From Opisthorchis felineus (Eukaryota; Platyhelminthes; Trematoda; Opisthorchiida; Opisthorchiidae), in the NCBI GenBank assembly GCA_004794785.1, contig SJOL01004315.1, positions 37,524 to 101,523 of the forward strand: 64,000 bases of DNA, written 5' to 3'. Position numbers and translations under genes: made by a program. The first letter of the stretch is position 1; each line of letters begins with the position of its first letter. Positions 11,180-23,509 of this stretch are shown here, in pieces. The notes under the pieces are model-generated. The model worked only from the letters and a program-made list of their open reading frames with translations. It did not search any database and was not told the DNA's origin.

Positions 11180-11375
11180 GAGTTAATCAGCCTCTAGTGG
11201 CCGAACGGTTAAATTGTTAAAACTACCATCCGGAAGGTAGTGGATTCGAGAGCGTCTGAAGATCCGTGAGATGCGCACTACCGATGATTCCCAATAGGGA
11301 TGAAACAGTTGTACAGTGCTTCTCAGTCTTTCAGCATAGATTAGCTTCATTTGCAGAACGAAGTCTCCATTAAAA
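11180..11375 (+). mobile_element. SINE-2 copy
   Basis: TCTAGTGGCCGAACGGTTAA (A box), a B-box-like GTGGATTCGAGAGC, GTGAGATGCGCACTACCGAT, AATAGGGATGAAACAGTTGT and TTTCAGCATAGATTAGC match the copy at 8308-8458. Confidence 0.82.
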
Positions 11376-11379
11376 GGAA

Positions 11380-13836
11380 TCGTTCTCATATGGGAATCTC
11401 TCTCTCTCTCTAACGGGGGTCCTTCCAAATGGAAATAACTACATTTTGTACGTAAGTAGATTCCAAAATTTGCTAGCCGGGAAATATTGGGTCATTATAC
11501 TTATTAGCTCGGAGGGTACTCTTTAATCTCCGGACTCAACAGTTAAACGAACAGCTCGTGGGTCATCCAAGACACCATAAAGTGTGTGGGAAGTTTTACT
11601 TTTGAAATGTCTACAACGCTTGGCAGCACTGAGGAAGAGTTTCAGTTAATGTGTCCCTCGAATCAGCCGGTCTGGAGTAAAAATCTGTTCGGGTTAAAGT
11701 AGTACCTGATTTTTGTCAGGATTGCTTTCCCAGAGTGCAGTTTGATTCCGACACAGGCTAGATGGTTACTGACAAGTCGGTAGCATTTCTCGCATCAGTG
11801 CACACTCTATACACTAAAGTGGTATGTTCAAGCGAAGCGGAGGAGCAAACTAGACGCTGGGGATGGCGTGTAGTTGATCCTTTCATGCTCCTCTAAGCAT
11901 AGTTCGGAACGGTGCAAAAGCCATCGACTAACCTGTCCTTCACAGTGGATCAGATTAGTAGGTTATCAGTACTTTTGTGCTGTACTTGTAAAACCAATAA
12001 AATGAAACTAATCGATATATTATGGCTCATTCTAATGTACTATTTATAGATCTAATCCTTACTACTGATTATCATGGTCCTCCCATTTGTCCAGCATTTT
12101 TTCCGGGCAAAGAAATGGAAGAAGGAAAACGTCTGAAATGTACTGGAGAAACTAGACTGCACAGAAGTTTGAAATTCACCGTTCGGTGTACAGCCCACCG
12201 GTGTGTCCAAACTCCGCTCACATGGACAGCCATTCATTAGTGGCAGAGAACTTTTTTGTTCGTAGGAATACCTACTAGATACATATGGGGAATTAGTTTC
12301 AACCTTTCCCAACTGTTGGTTAGGTCGGATTAAATTGAGAACGGCTGAAGTTTGGGACTATATTAAAATGTAACTATTTTCCTGTCCTCGGAATGACAGG
12401 TAACCATGGAACCACCTGGTATGACCGCATGAATTTTGCAACTTTGTTAAGAACACCTGATTGTTCCGAGTTGAGAAGGACCATCAGATTTGTGGCTGTT
12501 TTCTGCAGAAAATCACTCCTCATGGAACAAAACTGTGAATTCTAGAAAGTTCAAACGTGTTCTCTTCGCGAACAGGAAAGTCCATAGAAATCTGAAAAGG
12601 AGCGTCTGTTAAGATGTTTCTTTGTGAAGTGTGTGCTTCCCGACAGAGACTGTCTGAGGAGTTACCGTAGCAGGATCGGCATAACATAAATGTACACAAA
12701 GAGTGCAAAACAGACATGGGTTTTACAAGCTGAAGACGTGTGTCTCTCCATTTTTCAACTGATTTAATTTTCGGATAGAAAGTCATACAGCAAAATGTCA
12801 TACACACAGTTTGCCCAGCTCAGTTGAATATTTTCTCACTAAGAGACAGAATAAAGTATCTTGTAAGCGGTTCCGTACTTTCCGTCACCCCGATATCGTC
12901 GGTTCGATAAATTTGCAAAGATTTATCAGTTATGTGGAAATCTGCTGCTCATATCGGAAATATGTCTTACAACACCAAGTTCGAAGACACATTAAATGCC
13001 TTCGGGTGTTTGGTGGTTGCGCCTCATCGATATCTGTGTCCAGCCACTTGTCTGTACGATGGCCTTCAAGCCCACAAACTGCAATGTTATCCATCACATA
13101 TCTTTCCGCATTCGGTATGCCAGCAACAACAACGTTTCGAGACTTTACATGCAATCTGTGATCACTGTCCAGTTTCCTCACCAATGGTGAACAGATACAG
13201 GTCGAATTGCTCGTCAGCAGTTGAGGGCATGCACTCTGAACCCTTGAGAATACCCCATAACGACTTGGGTTTAGGTGCCGCAGTCCACTCGACATAGGCG
13301 AAGTCATCGGTACCTTTGTTGTTTTTGTGTCCATGCTAGTGATTCTTCTGCGACTGTTCAAACTGCAGCCACTGCTTTTGCATTCGGGTCACAACCGTAT
13401 GAAATGCTTTCGGTATGCTCAGGGAAACGGAGCATTCCCGCGTAGTCTGGACTAGAAGCTATTTAGCGAGATCACAAAGAAAAACGGAATAAAATGACCA
13501 CAAAATAGATAAATTTCAGAAAATGGTGTGGATTACAGCCAACCTCATAGTTTTACCGAGGTGGGAGATTGGATGATGTTGAATGAAGTCTGGAATCAGC
13601 GTTCACAAACTCCTGACTCGCAGCCGGAACTAGCCGTGAACTGATTAGTTATTTTGGCAATTGTACATGTATAAAACGTGACAAGTTTTTTGGGGAAGCC
13701 TTCTTGTTCTGATTGTCGTTGTGGTTTGTTGGAAATGGAGTTGCTTGTGGTCTTGTGAACTAGCTTAAGCTTTTTGTGCTCATAGACAGTTGGGACAACA
13801 AAAAGGTGAAGAATAAATGAATTAAAGTTCTGTTTT
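11380..13836. other. Unassigned sequence of about 2.4 kb
   Basis: A (CT) run lies at 11398-11412. Around 12810-13361 open frames overlap in three + frames and one - frame, a sign of chance openness. I see no domain, SINE or RT remnant. Confidence 0.45.
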
Positions 13837-14262
13837 ATGGTGTTCTTCAACTGAATGTGCTGCACAAAGGCCGCCTCATGATTCAGTTGGTACGATATTC
13901 GGGATACATAAACGAGAGATTCACCTGAGTCTCCCGTGAAAACCAAATTGATTTACAAATGGGTATACTTGTCGCAATTTGGGTTCAAGTAGAGCATAAG
14001 GTTGACGGAAACTCGGGGACTGCGCCTACCTGGTGAGCCCCAAGAAGGGCGAAACCGGTCGTGGGCTGTCGAAGAGTTTTCAGCAACCTTGTGAGTAGTT
14101 TCCTTTATGAAAATATACTGCGATATCTCGAATGTCGTACCAAATGAAACATAAGACGGCTTTTGCGCAGCACATTCAGTTGAACAACATCATAAACGAG
14201 AGATTCACTTGAGTCTCCTGTGAAAGCCAAATTGATTTGCAAATGAGTGTATTTGTCGAAGG
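13837..14262. repeat. R3 repeat: fold-back followed by 1.3 monomers
   Basis: A + oriented stub (TTCAACTGAATGTGCTGCAC...GATATTCGGGA, to about 13907) turns into minus orientation. CATAAACGAGAGATTCACCT at 13915 recurs as CATAAACGAGAGATTCACTT at 14191, giving a 276-bp period. A hammerhead motif lies on the + strand at 14024-14066. Confidence 0.88.
14024..14066 (+). ncRNA. Hammerhead ribozyme motif, R3 copy d (one core change)
   Basis: GCCTAC, CTGGTGA, stem II GCCC-CAAGAA-GGGC, GAAA, CCGGTC and GTGGGC. All three helices are intact (stem I 6 pairs with one G-U, stem II 4 pairs, stem III ACC/GGU as a palindrome). The only core fault is A to G within CUGAUGA, expected to abolish cleavage. Confidence 0.75.
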
Positions 14263-14701
14263 TTCTGTTTTCTTTACAAACCTCAGCCATACCCAGTGGG
14301 AGAACTTGTTCAGCTAAGCCTCTAAGACTAGGCTTGTGGCAGATACTGACACGAGTGACGGTCAACCAGCTCTCATCGGAAACTTCTGCCTTTCTATTAC
14401 AGAACTGAAGTACGTGGAGTCAAACCGAACCAGCTCGCCTTTCAGTGGCAACTACCAGTTCCACAGCCTACCAAAGAACTAAGCAACGACGTATCAATAA
14501 ATTTCAAATGTTATTCACTTGAACAAAATCATATGACATTGACAAAGGCAAAACAGGAAAAAAATGTTTGTCACTTATTGAGGACAGACCTTCTCTCGGT
14601 GTCGGAAAACGGCGGCTTCAAGTACGGGAATACAATAAGTGGGCAGCACTTCCTCAGTAATTCTTCGCCGGATCAAGCATTTTAGCACAAAATCCTCATT
14701 G

Positions 14702-14866
14702 TGTTTAAGACGCAAACTTACTGACCGGATGGTCCGTGGTTCGAATTGAATCTCGACTGCTCCTGCCTAAGCTTGAGCAACCAGAAAATACCTCGACCCT
14801 CGCACCTCCTCTGAGTGACATGGCAGATAGGCACCCGAAGAGTCTCAGCTGAACGATCATCATTAC
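14702..14866 (+). mobile_element. SINE-1, 5' truncated variant
   Basis: It begins inside the A box (GTTTAAGACGCAAACTTACT), keeps GTGGTTCGAATT and a diverged body, and ends AGCTGAACGATCATCATTAC. It lies just before a family-B retroelement fragment. Confidence 0.8.
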
Positions 14867-14894
14867 TTTAAGCCTTGGTTTGCGAAATTCCGTA

Positions 14895-15517
14895 TCTTGG
14901 CCTGAGACGTCTTCAGGTGTTCGACAATCGTTGTCTCAGAACCATAGCTCGTGTGGGTTGGTGTCGGCGAATCCGTAACGAGGCAACTAGAAAGCGAGTT
15001 TTCGGTGGGGCAACGGGGACTTTCATTGAAGAATGTGTCCAGCACCAGAAGCTGTGTTGGTTGGGCCATCTGTTGCGTATGCCTAACCATCGTTTGCCGA
15101 AGAGAGTGCTATTTTCCATACCCAACTCACACTGGCGGAAGCAAAGAGGTGGCCAACCCTTGACCTGTCACAGGTGTATGAAGGAGATTACGAAACGTTT
15201 GGGTGCTGTCGGTGCAACTCACCTTCCAGGATGGGGACCGCGTGATCCCCACTCGCCTCGTTGGAGACGCTGCAAGATATGGCTGCTAACCGATGTCAGT
15301 GGCGATCTTGTTGTCAGTTTCTATCCAGATTGCTTGAATGAATGTGTGGAAGGTGTAGGTACCTCGGAATGATTATATTCATCTAGCACTACGTCCCTCC
15401 TCCGTCCACCTTTATTCTTTTCTTCACAATAAGGCCTTCAAATAAATCATGGTTGTACGGCAGCGAAGCACCGGTGTTGAACACTGATGTCATGCTGTCG
15501 ATGATTATGATGATGAC
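14895..15517 (+). pseudogene. Non-LTR family B, 3' end of RT ORF and 3' UTR
   Basis: An open frame encodes LRRLQVFDNRCLRTIARVGW, then [46 protein letters not shown] and a C-terminus. The 3' UTR has AATAAATCATGG and ends GCTGTCGATGATTATGATGA. Everything upstream of the RT C-terminal domain is missing, a normal 5' truncation. Family B has at least six more fragments in this window. Confidence 0.88.
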
Positions 15518-16317
15518 ATCCAGCAAAGTTGTGTGCCTCGAAGCTTCAAACACCTACATTCCAACGCGATACTTAGTATGTTTGACGGCTTGACCCAACA
15601 ACCTCTTCTGTGCATTTCTAGTGGATTATTCATTGTCAGGTTTCATGCGAAGTTTGTGCAACCTTTCAGGGTCACCTTTAGAAATTCCGAGACGACTAGG
15701 CATGAAAAGCAATTGGGAAGCGGGACAGTTTAATCGATGTTCTCGGGGAACGTCAATCCTCGACATGACTCTAAGGATGACTGGGATGGAATTCGAGAAG
15801 AATAACTGCAATGTATACTCACTTGCATGCCAATTTGGTTTTGATGGAAGGCTCTCCTGGAACCCTAACGAACTATACTGGGACTCCAATTGAGTGCGCA
15901 CCTTCAGAGCATTTAAAAGCTGCTACTGAGTAGCATGTCAGTAGGTTGTTGCTTACAAATAATTTCTAAGATATACGACAGCTTTGACCAGTGCTGTTAT
16001 GTGTCTTGTAGGATGATTTTGTGTGTAAAACAACGGCTACGTACAACGCGTTTTTGTCGGTTGTGAAAACTTGCTTCTGGGGCTAACCCTTTGCTTCTGG
16101 CTACAGAATCCACGTGCCGATTATAAACCTAACTTAAGCCTGTAATCACTGTCGAAACACCCCAACAACCTTAAACCGTTCTTTGGTTAAGGGGCACTAA
16201 CACAGGACCCTGCAACGGAACGACAATAAAGCTTGGCAAACTTCAAATAAAAAATTACGAGCTTGGTGAGAAACGAGGCGTATTTAATAAACCAATGACT
16301 ATTCGCGGAATACACTC

Positions 16318-16520
16318 ATTCGCACGTGAATTTAGTTTCAATTGGAGACTCAGTTGAATCCCAGATGAATCTCTCGTTTATACTATTTTCCAGCTGAATG
16401 TGCTGCACAAGGGCCGCCTCATATTTCAGTTGATACGATATTCGAGATAGCATAGTATAGTTTCTTGAAAGTGACTATCAACAAGGTTGCTGTTTTCAGT
16501 AACCTTGTGAGTGATTTCCT
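16318..16520. repeat. R3 piece ending in a tight hairpin
   Basis: A + oriented R3 segment (CTCGTTTATACTATTTTCCA ... GCCGCCTCATATTTCAGTTG) ends in ACAAGGTTGCTG-TTTTC-AGTAACCTTGT at 16481-16508, a fold-back at the monomer start. No ribozyme core is retained. The copy at 21660-21862 is identical in plan. Confidence 0.78.
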
Positions 16521-17069
16521 CCGAGGAATCTACTGACCAACGGCCGTTTAGTGTTAAGGTGTGCAGTCAGTCAATCAGGGCGACGACCTCGGGGCCAAAC
16601 ACACTGGTCAAGCTTTCTCAGTCAGTTTAAAAAATTCAGTATGTTGAAATCGGACGTTGTAGCCAGAAGTCGGAAGAATTCCATGAAAGCTGTTTTGACG
16701 GGTTTCAAAGATAAAGGATATGTCCCTTGTACACAATGTTACCTTGAACTCCGGGATTGCAAATTCTTGGTCTTTACGCATAAATGCTCGCGACAAGCGT
16801 CTATGTGATGTTGATTGGCTTCCTAGGACAGTTTTGAATGTTCAGAAACTTTTCTAACGGTAGACAGGCAGTGGTTTTCGGAATTCATGAAGTAACTACT
16901 AAAATTGATGTCTACTAATCGCAACATACATTAAAAATCGTCCCAGGTGCACATCACTGACATAAGCCCCCTCCCCTCCAAAAAAACGGGGCTATTCAGA
17001 ATGCACAGTGATGCATGCATTATGTCATACACTGTGGAGGGCTCAATAAACCTAACTGCTGTTTGATCA

Positions 17070-17222
17070 CTACGCCCGGAAGGTTCGGGGTTGTAACCCA
17101 ACCTCGGGATCTCAACTACTCCTCTCTATGCTTGGATAGCCTGGCAGTATCTCAGCCATCGTGCTTCATTCAGTTGGCATTTCAGCTAGGCACCGGAGGG
17201 GAGTTACAGTCGAACGATTATT
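17070..17222 (+). mobile_element. SINE-1, diverged 5'-truncated copy
   Basis: It starts near the B box (GGTTCGGGGTTGTAACCC) and continues through GGCAGTATCTCAGCCATCGT to GGCACCGGAGGGGAGTTACA. It is followed by an ATT-rich tail to about 17270. It is duplicated at 22412-22564. Confidence 0.75.
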
Positions 17223-17274
17223 GCCACTACTCTAATTGGTATTATTATTAATAACTGTTATTATTATTAGATCA

Positions 17275-18165
17275 GTATGCAGACTCTGAGTTTTAGAAAT
17301 ACAGAGTTCACATAGTGCCAAACACCTATGAATCAAAAGTATGTTCATTCCCAATCACTCCAAAACTGTACTGCTTTCCCAAGTTGTGTTCGACTTTTAG
17401 GTAGAATGTCAATGATATTGATGTCCAATCCTTTCGGCTTCCTCACTAATGTTGTGACTTACCAGTGAGTGACCAAACGAACTTTGATTAGATGAGTCAT
17501 GTTGTGGTCACATGTCCAGTGAATGATTGATCTGTCGCATCACGCTCGTTCTGATCAATACCAGAATTATAACTCGTTATCTGAATTCAGCAAGTTTGAA
17601 CGCCTACAAACTGGATTGTTGAACACCTGAAAGTGATGTAGGCACCACGAGGGCAGACAGGACCGAAGTGAATGCCATATAAAAATGGTGGTCTAAAGTC
17701 GAGTAAAGACAGTTTGTAACTTCTCCACAAGCGAACTTCAAATCAGTTTACATCAGGTCCAGTCATGTTGATATCTTTTGAACGCTCAATAAATTTGCTC
17801 CTATTTTGTGGCTATCTGCTTCTGTTTAGTTCATATCCCTACTTTTCGGCGTCCGCTTTTTGGGCATTGGGAACCCAAACTCCAGCTGCCGAAGCTCTCT
17901 GAGTATGAAGTGAACAATGTTAACAACAAAATCGATTACCCAACTAACACGTGACTACAGCTGACACCAGCGGCTTTATGAGAATAGATTCAGCAGAGCA
18001 AAATTTGGGAACAAAATCTGAGTGTTTCTAATGTGAATGATCCGATGTTTACTCTTAACGTTCACGGAATACAAACGGGGAGGTGAAGTTTACCTTAACG
18101 TGTCTGAGAAAACATTCGTATTGTGCAAGAGAACCACACAATTATTCGATAACTGTTCGACTACC
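17275..18165. other. Unassigned sequence within duplication unit 1
   Basis: No coding or repeat signal was seen apart from its own duplicate near 22620-23505. Confidence 0.45.
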
Positions 18166-18169
18166 ACCA

Positions 18170-18655
18170 GATGATGACTGAGGAACTTAATAAATTGCGT
18201 AAACATTTTCCATACAATACGAATTCTAGTAATACAAATAGGTCTATCGTAGACAAGCATGGCAACAGAAAAGATATTTTGAAGGCACGCAGGCTACTTC
18301 GACCAGGTTACCTGAGTAATTTTTCCGTTGTCCGAGAAAATCGTTAGGGCCGTCTAAAGAATGTTGGTACAAGCTGCATCCTGTAATCGGCGGTTGGTGT
18401 GCTCAAACATGTGTTTTGTTCCAGCACACCTTATGTAGACATGTTCAAACGATTCCATCGTGTTGTTCTCGTAGACGCAACACACGGAACTAACGCAGTG
18501 AGTCCGCATATTCCGTTTATAGTCTGTGCAGGTTTCTTTATCACGGTTGGAGCCGATCATGGACGTCCCATATTCTATGGACTTTTGCAAAGTAGAACAT
18601 GTGGAACGTTGGGCAAACCTATGTTTACATGTTTCAGGCGATTATACCTATAACT
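18170..18655 (+). pseudogene. Mutator-like (MULE) transposase fragment
   Basis: One frame reads MMTEELNKLRKHFP...IVDKHGNRKDILKARRLLRP, like the MULE segment between the DNA-binding and catalytic domains. Another reads VDMFKRFHRVVLVDATHGTN, the first catalytic Asp region (V-L-x-D-A-T-H-G-T-N), followed by GADHGRPIFYGLLQS. The frames are shifted and the rest of the DDE core is absent. It differs from the MULE at 32301-34530 and is duplicated at 23510-23996. Confidence 0.72.
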
Positions 18656-18747
18656 CAGCATCTATGAACTTTGCACATGGAAGGAATGCAGGCGCAAACG
18701 AAAACAGTGGTAACCGCTTTCAGATGAGACATCATTTACAGTTGTGA

Positions 18748-18925
18748 TTGATCACGGGTTAGAGCGCGAATTTACTGACCGGAAGGTCCGTGGTTCGAAC
18801 CCGACCTCTGCCTCTCGACTTCCCCTGTCTAGGCATGGGCAACCTGTCAGTATCCCAGCCCTCGTGCTTCCTTCGAGTGGCATGGCAGCTAGGCGCCGAA
18901 AGGGTGTTACAACTGAACGATTATC
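18748..18925 (+). mobile_element. SINE-1, nearly complete
   Basis: The A box is partly changed (ATCACGGGTTAGAGCGCG) and B box GGTTCGAACC is intact. The body runs to GGCGCCGAAAGGGTGTTACA. It is duplicated at 24088-24265. Confidence 0.9.
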
Positions 18926-19410
18926 TTTCTTAATTTATCTTACATTTGCGAATAAACTCACTACTACGTCAGTTTGTAGGCAAACCCATTCACCATTTAA
19001 GAGCAATTTGATAGCATAAGGGATACTGAAACCCAATAAAAGTGGGAAAATTTCTACTTTGTTTATGTCTGGTTTTGAGCATTATTTGGACAAACCGGGT
19101 TCGGTGGACAACATGTTCATTTAGTAGATAATACGCCGGCGTCTGAAGAATAAACACTTTTGGATGCGTCACGTACGAGACAAGGTTGATCCCACAGAAC
19201 GTGCAAACGGACTCCAAAAGAGTCACATGCGACAAGGGCTGATTAACCGTGTGCACTCAGAATTTTCAAAGGCAGTCACAGCGCCCGCTGATTTAGGCCA
19301 CCTGTATTTGCAACAGACGCAAAATATTCATTTACGGTGGATCTTGAAAAATGTTCCTTCATCAGATGACTACCTAGGTACCCCGACATATGGAAGGTAT
19401 CCCTCATACT

Positions 19411-20650
19411 AATCATCATCATCATCGACAGCATGACATCAGTGTTCACCACCGATGCTTCCCTGCCGTACAGCCGTGATTTATCTGAAAGCCTTATTGT
19501 AAAGAAAAGAATAAAGGTGTACGGAGGAGGGACTCAGTGCCACCTTACTACAATCATTCCGAGTTGTCTACATCTCCAGACACTCATTCTGGAAATCTGG
19601 ATAGAAACTGACAACAAGATCGCCACTGACATCGGTTAGCAGCCATATCTTGCAGCGTCTCCAACGAGGCGAGTGGGGATCACGCGGTCCCCATCCTGGA
19701 AGGTGAGTAGCACCGACAGCACCCAAACGTTTCGTAATCTCTTTCATACCCCTCTGCCAGGTCAAGGGTTGGTTACCTCGCTGCTTCCGCAACTCTGATT
19801 TTGGCACGGAAAATAGCACTATCTCCGGCAAACGATGGTTCGGCATGCGCAACGCAAGGCCTAATCAACGCAGCTTTTGGTGCTGCACACATTTTTCAAT
19901 CGAAAAACTCGCTTTCTAATTGGTTCGTTGCGGATTCTCCGACGTCAACCCAAACGAGCTATGGTTCTGAGACAACGATTGCGAAACACCTGAAAACGTC
20001 TCAGTTCCGCTGCTCGAACAGGCCAAGTCTCACAGCCATACAAGAAAACAGCCCGCGCTGTAGTTTGATACACACGTCCCTTGAGATTCAGGGATACACC
20101 ACTTTGACGCCATAGGTGTCTCAAATTAGCGAACGCGACCCAAGCCTTGCAGATTCGTGCATTGGCCCCATCTGTCACACTACAATCAGAACTAACATAA
20201 CTTCCAAGATATGTAAAACGCTCCGCAACTTCCAGTGCCTCTCCCTGGATTTTAAGTGGCACGTTCAGTGACTGGAAGTCCAGGAGCATGACCTTACACT
20301 TTGTGAGTGTAAAGTGCATGCCAAAGGACGGGACTTTGGTCAATTCATCCAAAACACCTGCAATTTCTCCTCTTCGAAGACGAGAACGATGTCATCTCCA
20401 TATGCCAGATCGAGGTTTTTGCCACAGGCTATTTGAGCACCGGGGTTTTTTGAGACCTTCCAGCGTTCGTCTCATTATTTCATTGATCAAGAAATTGAAT
20501 AGGAATGGAGAGAGATGGTTTCCCTGACGGACATCACTTTGTGTAGGGAAGCTTTTGCAGAGCTCTCCGTATACTGTCACACGTCCTGAATAAAAAGAAC
20601 GTATTATGTTCACAACCTTTCGGGACATTCTTCGATGGGCCAGCGTTTTA
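19411..20650 (-). pseudogene. Non-LTR family B, RT palm to 3' end
   Basis: Reading the minus strand: SRKVVNIIRSFYSGRVTVYG, VRQGNHLSPFLFNFLINEIM, then (frameshifted) DLAYGDDIVLVFEE with the catalytic box at 20391-20402, [87 protein letters not shown] and the 3' UTR ending in ATGATG. Several frameshifts and missing upstream RT and endonuclease regions make it dead. The box is YGDD where YADD is usual in this group. Confidence 0.88.
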
Positions 20651-20976
20651 AGTTGTGGTGTTTTGTACCTTTTTTGCTTTCATTATAACGTTACGTATTT
20701 AATCAATTGCATAAACGTTTTTTGTTTGAATACGCAAAACCACAAAAACGCGCATTGGTACAATTTACATACAATACAGGCGTGGCCACGTGCTCCGACT
20801 TTCTCATCTCATTTCGCTCGCGTTTACAGTGGTCATTCACGAGCTTCATGTGCTAACTCTGGTATCAAAACATTTTAGACTGTCTTCGGAGTTCATTGTA
20901 TGTGAGAGCTTCCCGGAAAGAAGACCCCTGGACATCTACGATCGGATTATTATTTATTCACTGACCTGGGCCAACG

Positions 20977-20977
20977 N
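20977..20977. other. Single-base assembly gap at the duplication junction
   Basis: The only isolated N in the window sits exactly between the last base of unit 1 and the first base of unit 2. Confidence 0.98.
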
Positions 20978-21659
20978 TCAGGTTTCATGCGAAGTTTGTG
21001 CAACTTTTTAGGGTCTACTTAAGAAATTCCGAGACGTCTAGGCATGAAAAACGATTGGGAAGCGGGGCAGTTTAATCGGTGTTCTCGGGGAACGTCAACC
21101 CCCGACATGACTCTAAGGATGACTGGGACGGAAGTCGAGAAGAATACCTGCAATGTACGCTCACTTGCATGCCAATTTGGTTGTGATGGAAGACTCGCCT
21201 GGAACCCTAACACATTATACTGGGACTACAATTGAGTGCGCACCTTCAGAGCATTTAAAAGCTGCTACTGAGTAGCATGTCAGTAGGTTGTTGCTCACAA
21301 ACAATTTCTAAGAACTACGGCAGCTTTGACCAGTGCTGGCATGTGTTTTGTGGGATGACTTTGTGTGTAAAACAACGGCTACGTACAACGCTTTTTTGTC
21401 GGTTGTGAAAACTTGCTCCTGGAGCTAACCCTTTGCTTCTGGCTACAGAATCCACGTGCCGATCATAAACCTAAATTAAGCTTGTAACCACTGTCGAAGT
21501 ACTCTAACAGCCTTGAACCGTTTTTTGGTTAAGAAGCACTAACACAGGACCCTGCAACTGAACGACAATAAAGCTTGACAAACTTCAGATAAGAAAACCA
21601 CGAGCTTGGTGAGAAACGAGGCGTATTTAATGAACCAATGACTATTCGCGAATACACTC

Positions 21660-21862
21660 ATTCGCACGTGAATTTGGTTTCAATTGGAGACTCAGTTGAA
21701 TCCCAGATGAATCTCTCGTTTATACTATTTTCCAGCTGAATGTGCTGCACAAGGGCCGCCTCATATTTCAGTTGATACGATATTCGAGATAGCATAGTAT
21801 AGTTTCTTGAAAGTGACTATCAACAAGGTTGCTGTTTTCAGTAACCTTGTAAGTGATTTCCT
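21660..21862. repeat. R3 piece with hairpin (unit 2 copy)
   Basis: It matches 16318-16520, including the AAGGTTGCTG-TTTTC-AGTAACCTT hairpin. Confidence 0.78.
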
Positions 21863-22411
21863 CCGAGGAATCTACTGTCCAACGGCCGTTTAGTGTTAAG
21901 GTGTGCAGTCAGTCAATCAGGGCGACGACCTCGGGGCCAAACACACTGGTCAAGCTTTCTCAGTCAGTTTGAAAAATTCAGTATGTTGAAATCGGACGTT
22001 GTAGCCAGAAGTCGGAAGAATTCCATGAAAGCTGTTTTGACGGGTTTCAAAGATAAAGGATATGTCCCTTGTACACAATGTTACCTTGAACTCCGGGATT
22101 ACAAATTCTTGGTCTTTACGCATAAATGCTCGCGACAAGCGTCTATGTGATGTTGATTGGCTTCCTAGGACAGTTTTGAATGTTCAGAAACTTTTCTAAC
22201 GGTAGACAGGCAGTGGTTTTCGGAATTCATGAAGTAACTACTAAAATTGATGTTTACTAATCGCAACATACATTAAAAATCGTCCCAGGTGCACATCACT
22301 GACATAAGCCCCCTCCCCTCCAAAAAAACGGGGCTATTCAGAATGCACAGTGATGCATGCATTATGTCATACACTGTGGAGGGCTCAATAAACCTAACTG
22401 TTGTTTGATCA

Positions 22412-22564
22412 CTACGCCCGGAAGGTTCGGGGTTGTAACCCAACCTCGGGATCTCAACTACTCCTCTCTATGCTTGGATAGCCTGGCAGTATCTCAGCCA
22501 TCGTGCTTCATTCAGTTGGCATTTCAGCTAGGCACCGGAGGGGAGTTACAGTCGAACGATTATT
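22412..22564 (+). mobile_element. SINE-1, diverged copy (unit 2)
   Basis: It is the duplicate of 17070-17222, with an expanded ATT/GTT tail. Confidence 0.75.
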
Positions 22565-23509
22565 GCCACTACTCTAATTGGTATTATTATTAATAACTGT
22601 TGTTATTATTATTAGATCAGTATGCAGACTCTGAGTTTTAGAAATACAGAGTTCACATAGTGCCAAACACCTATGAATCAAAAGTATGTTCATTCCCAAT
22701 CACTCCAAAACTGTACTGCTTTCCCAAGTTGTGTTCGACTTTTAGGTAGAATGTCAATGATATTGATGTCCAATCCTTTCGGCTTCCTCACTAATGTTGT
22801 GACTTACCAGTGAGTGACCAAACGAACTTTGATTAGATGAGTCATGTTGTGGTCACATGTCCAGTGAATGATTGATCTGTCGCATCACGCTCGTTCTGAT
22901 CAATACCAGAATTATAACTCGTTATCTGAATTCAGCAAGTTTGAACGCCTACAAACTGGATTGTTGAACACCTGAAAGTGATGTAGGCACCACGAGGGCA
23001 GACAGGACCGAAGTGAATGACATATAAAAATGGTGGTCTAAAGTAGAGTAAAGACAGTTTGTAACTTCTCCACAAGCGAACTTCAAATCAGTTTACATCA
23101 GGTCCAGTCATGTTGATATCTTTTGAACGCTCAATAAATTTGCTCCTATTTTGTGGCTATCTGCTTCCGTTTAGTTCATATCCCTACTTTTTGGCATCCG
23201 CTTTTTGGGCATTGGAAACTCCAGCTGCCGAAGCTCTCTGAGTATGAAGTGAACAATGTTAACAACAAAATCGATTACCCAACTAACACGTGACTACAGC
23301 GTGACACCAGCTGTTTTATGAAAATAGTTTCAGCAGAGCAAAATTTGGGAACAAAATCTGAGTGCTTCTAATGTGAATGATTTGATGTTTATTCTTAACG
23401 TTCACGGAATACAAACGGGGAGGTGAAGTTTACCTTAACGTGTCTGAGAAAACATTCGTACTGTGCAAGAGAACCACACAATTATTCGATAACTGTTCGA
23501 CTACCACCA

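Larger units (their letters stand above)
15636..20976. repeat. Segmental duplication, unit 1 (about 5.34 kb)
   Basis: From TCAGGTTTCATGCGAAGTTT onward this unit matches 20978-25643 in the same order and orientation, at an offset of 5342-5351 bp, with about 1-5 percent differences by eye and short indels (9 bp near 18488, 18 bp near 19895). It holds an R3 piece, a SINE-1 piece, unassigned DNA, a Mutator-like fragment, a full SINE-1 and a minus-strand family-B fragment. Its last ~684 bp have no visible partner because unit 2 runs into the N gap. Confidence 0.92.

Noticed and set aside
12810..13361. Four overlapping open frames of 64-143 codons
   Set aside because: Openness in several frames on both strands without a domain looks like chance.
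3351..14262. R3 as a CRISPR-like array or a classical long satellite array
   Set aside because: There are only 1-2 monomers per locus, 276-295 bp long, with inversions, in a eukaryotic sequence.
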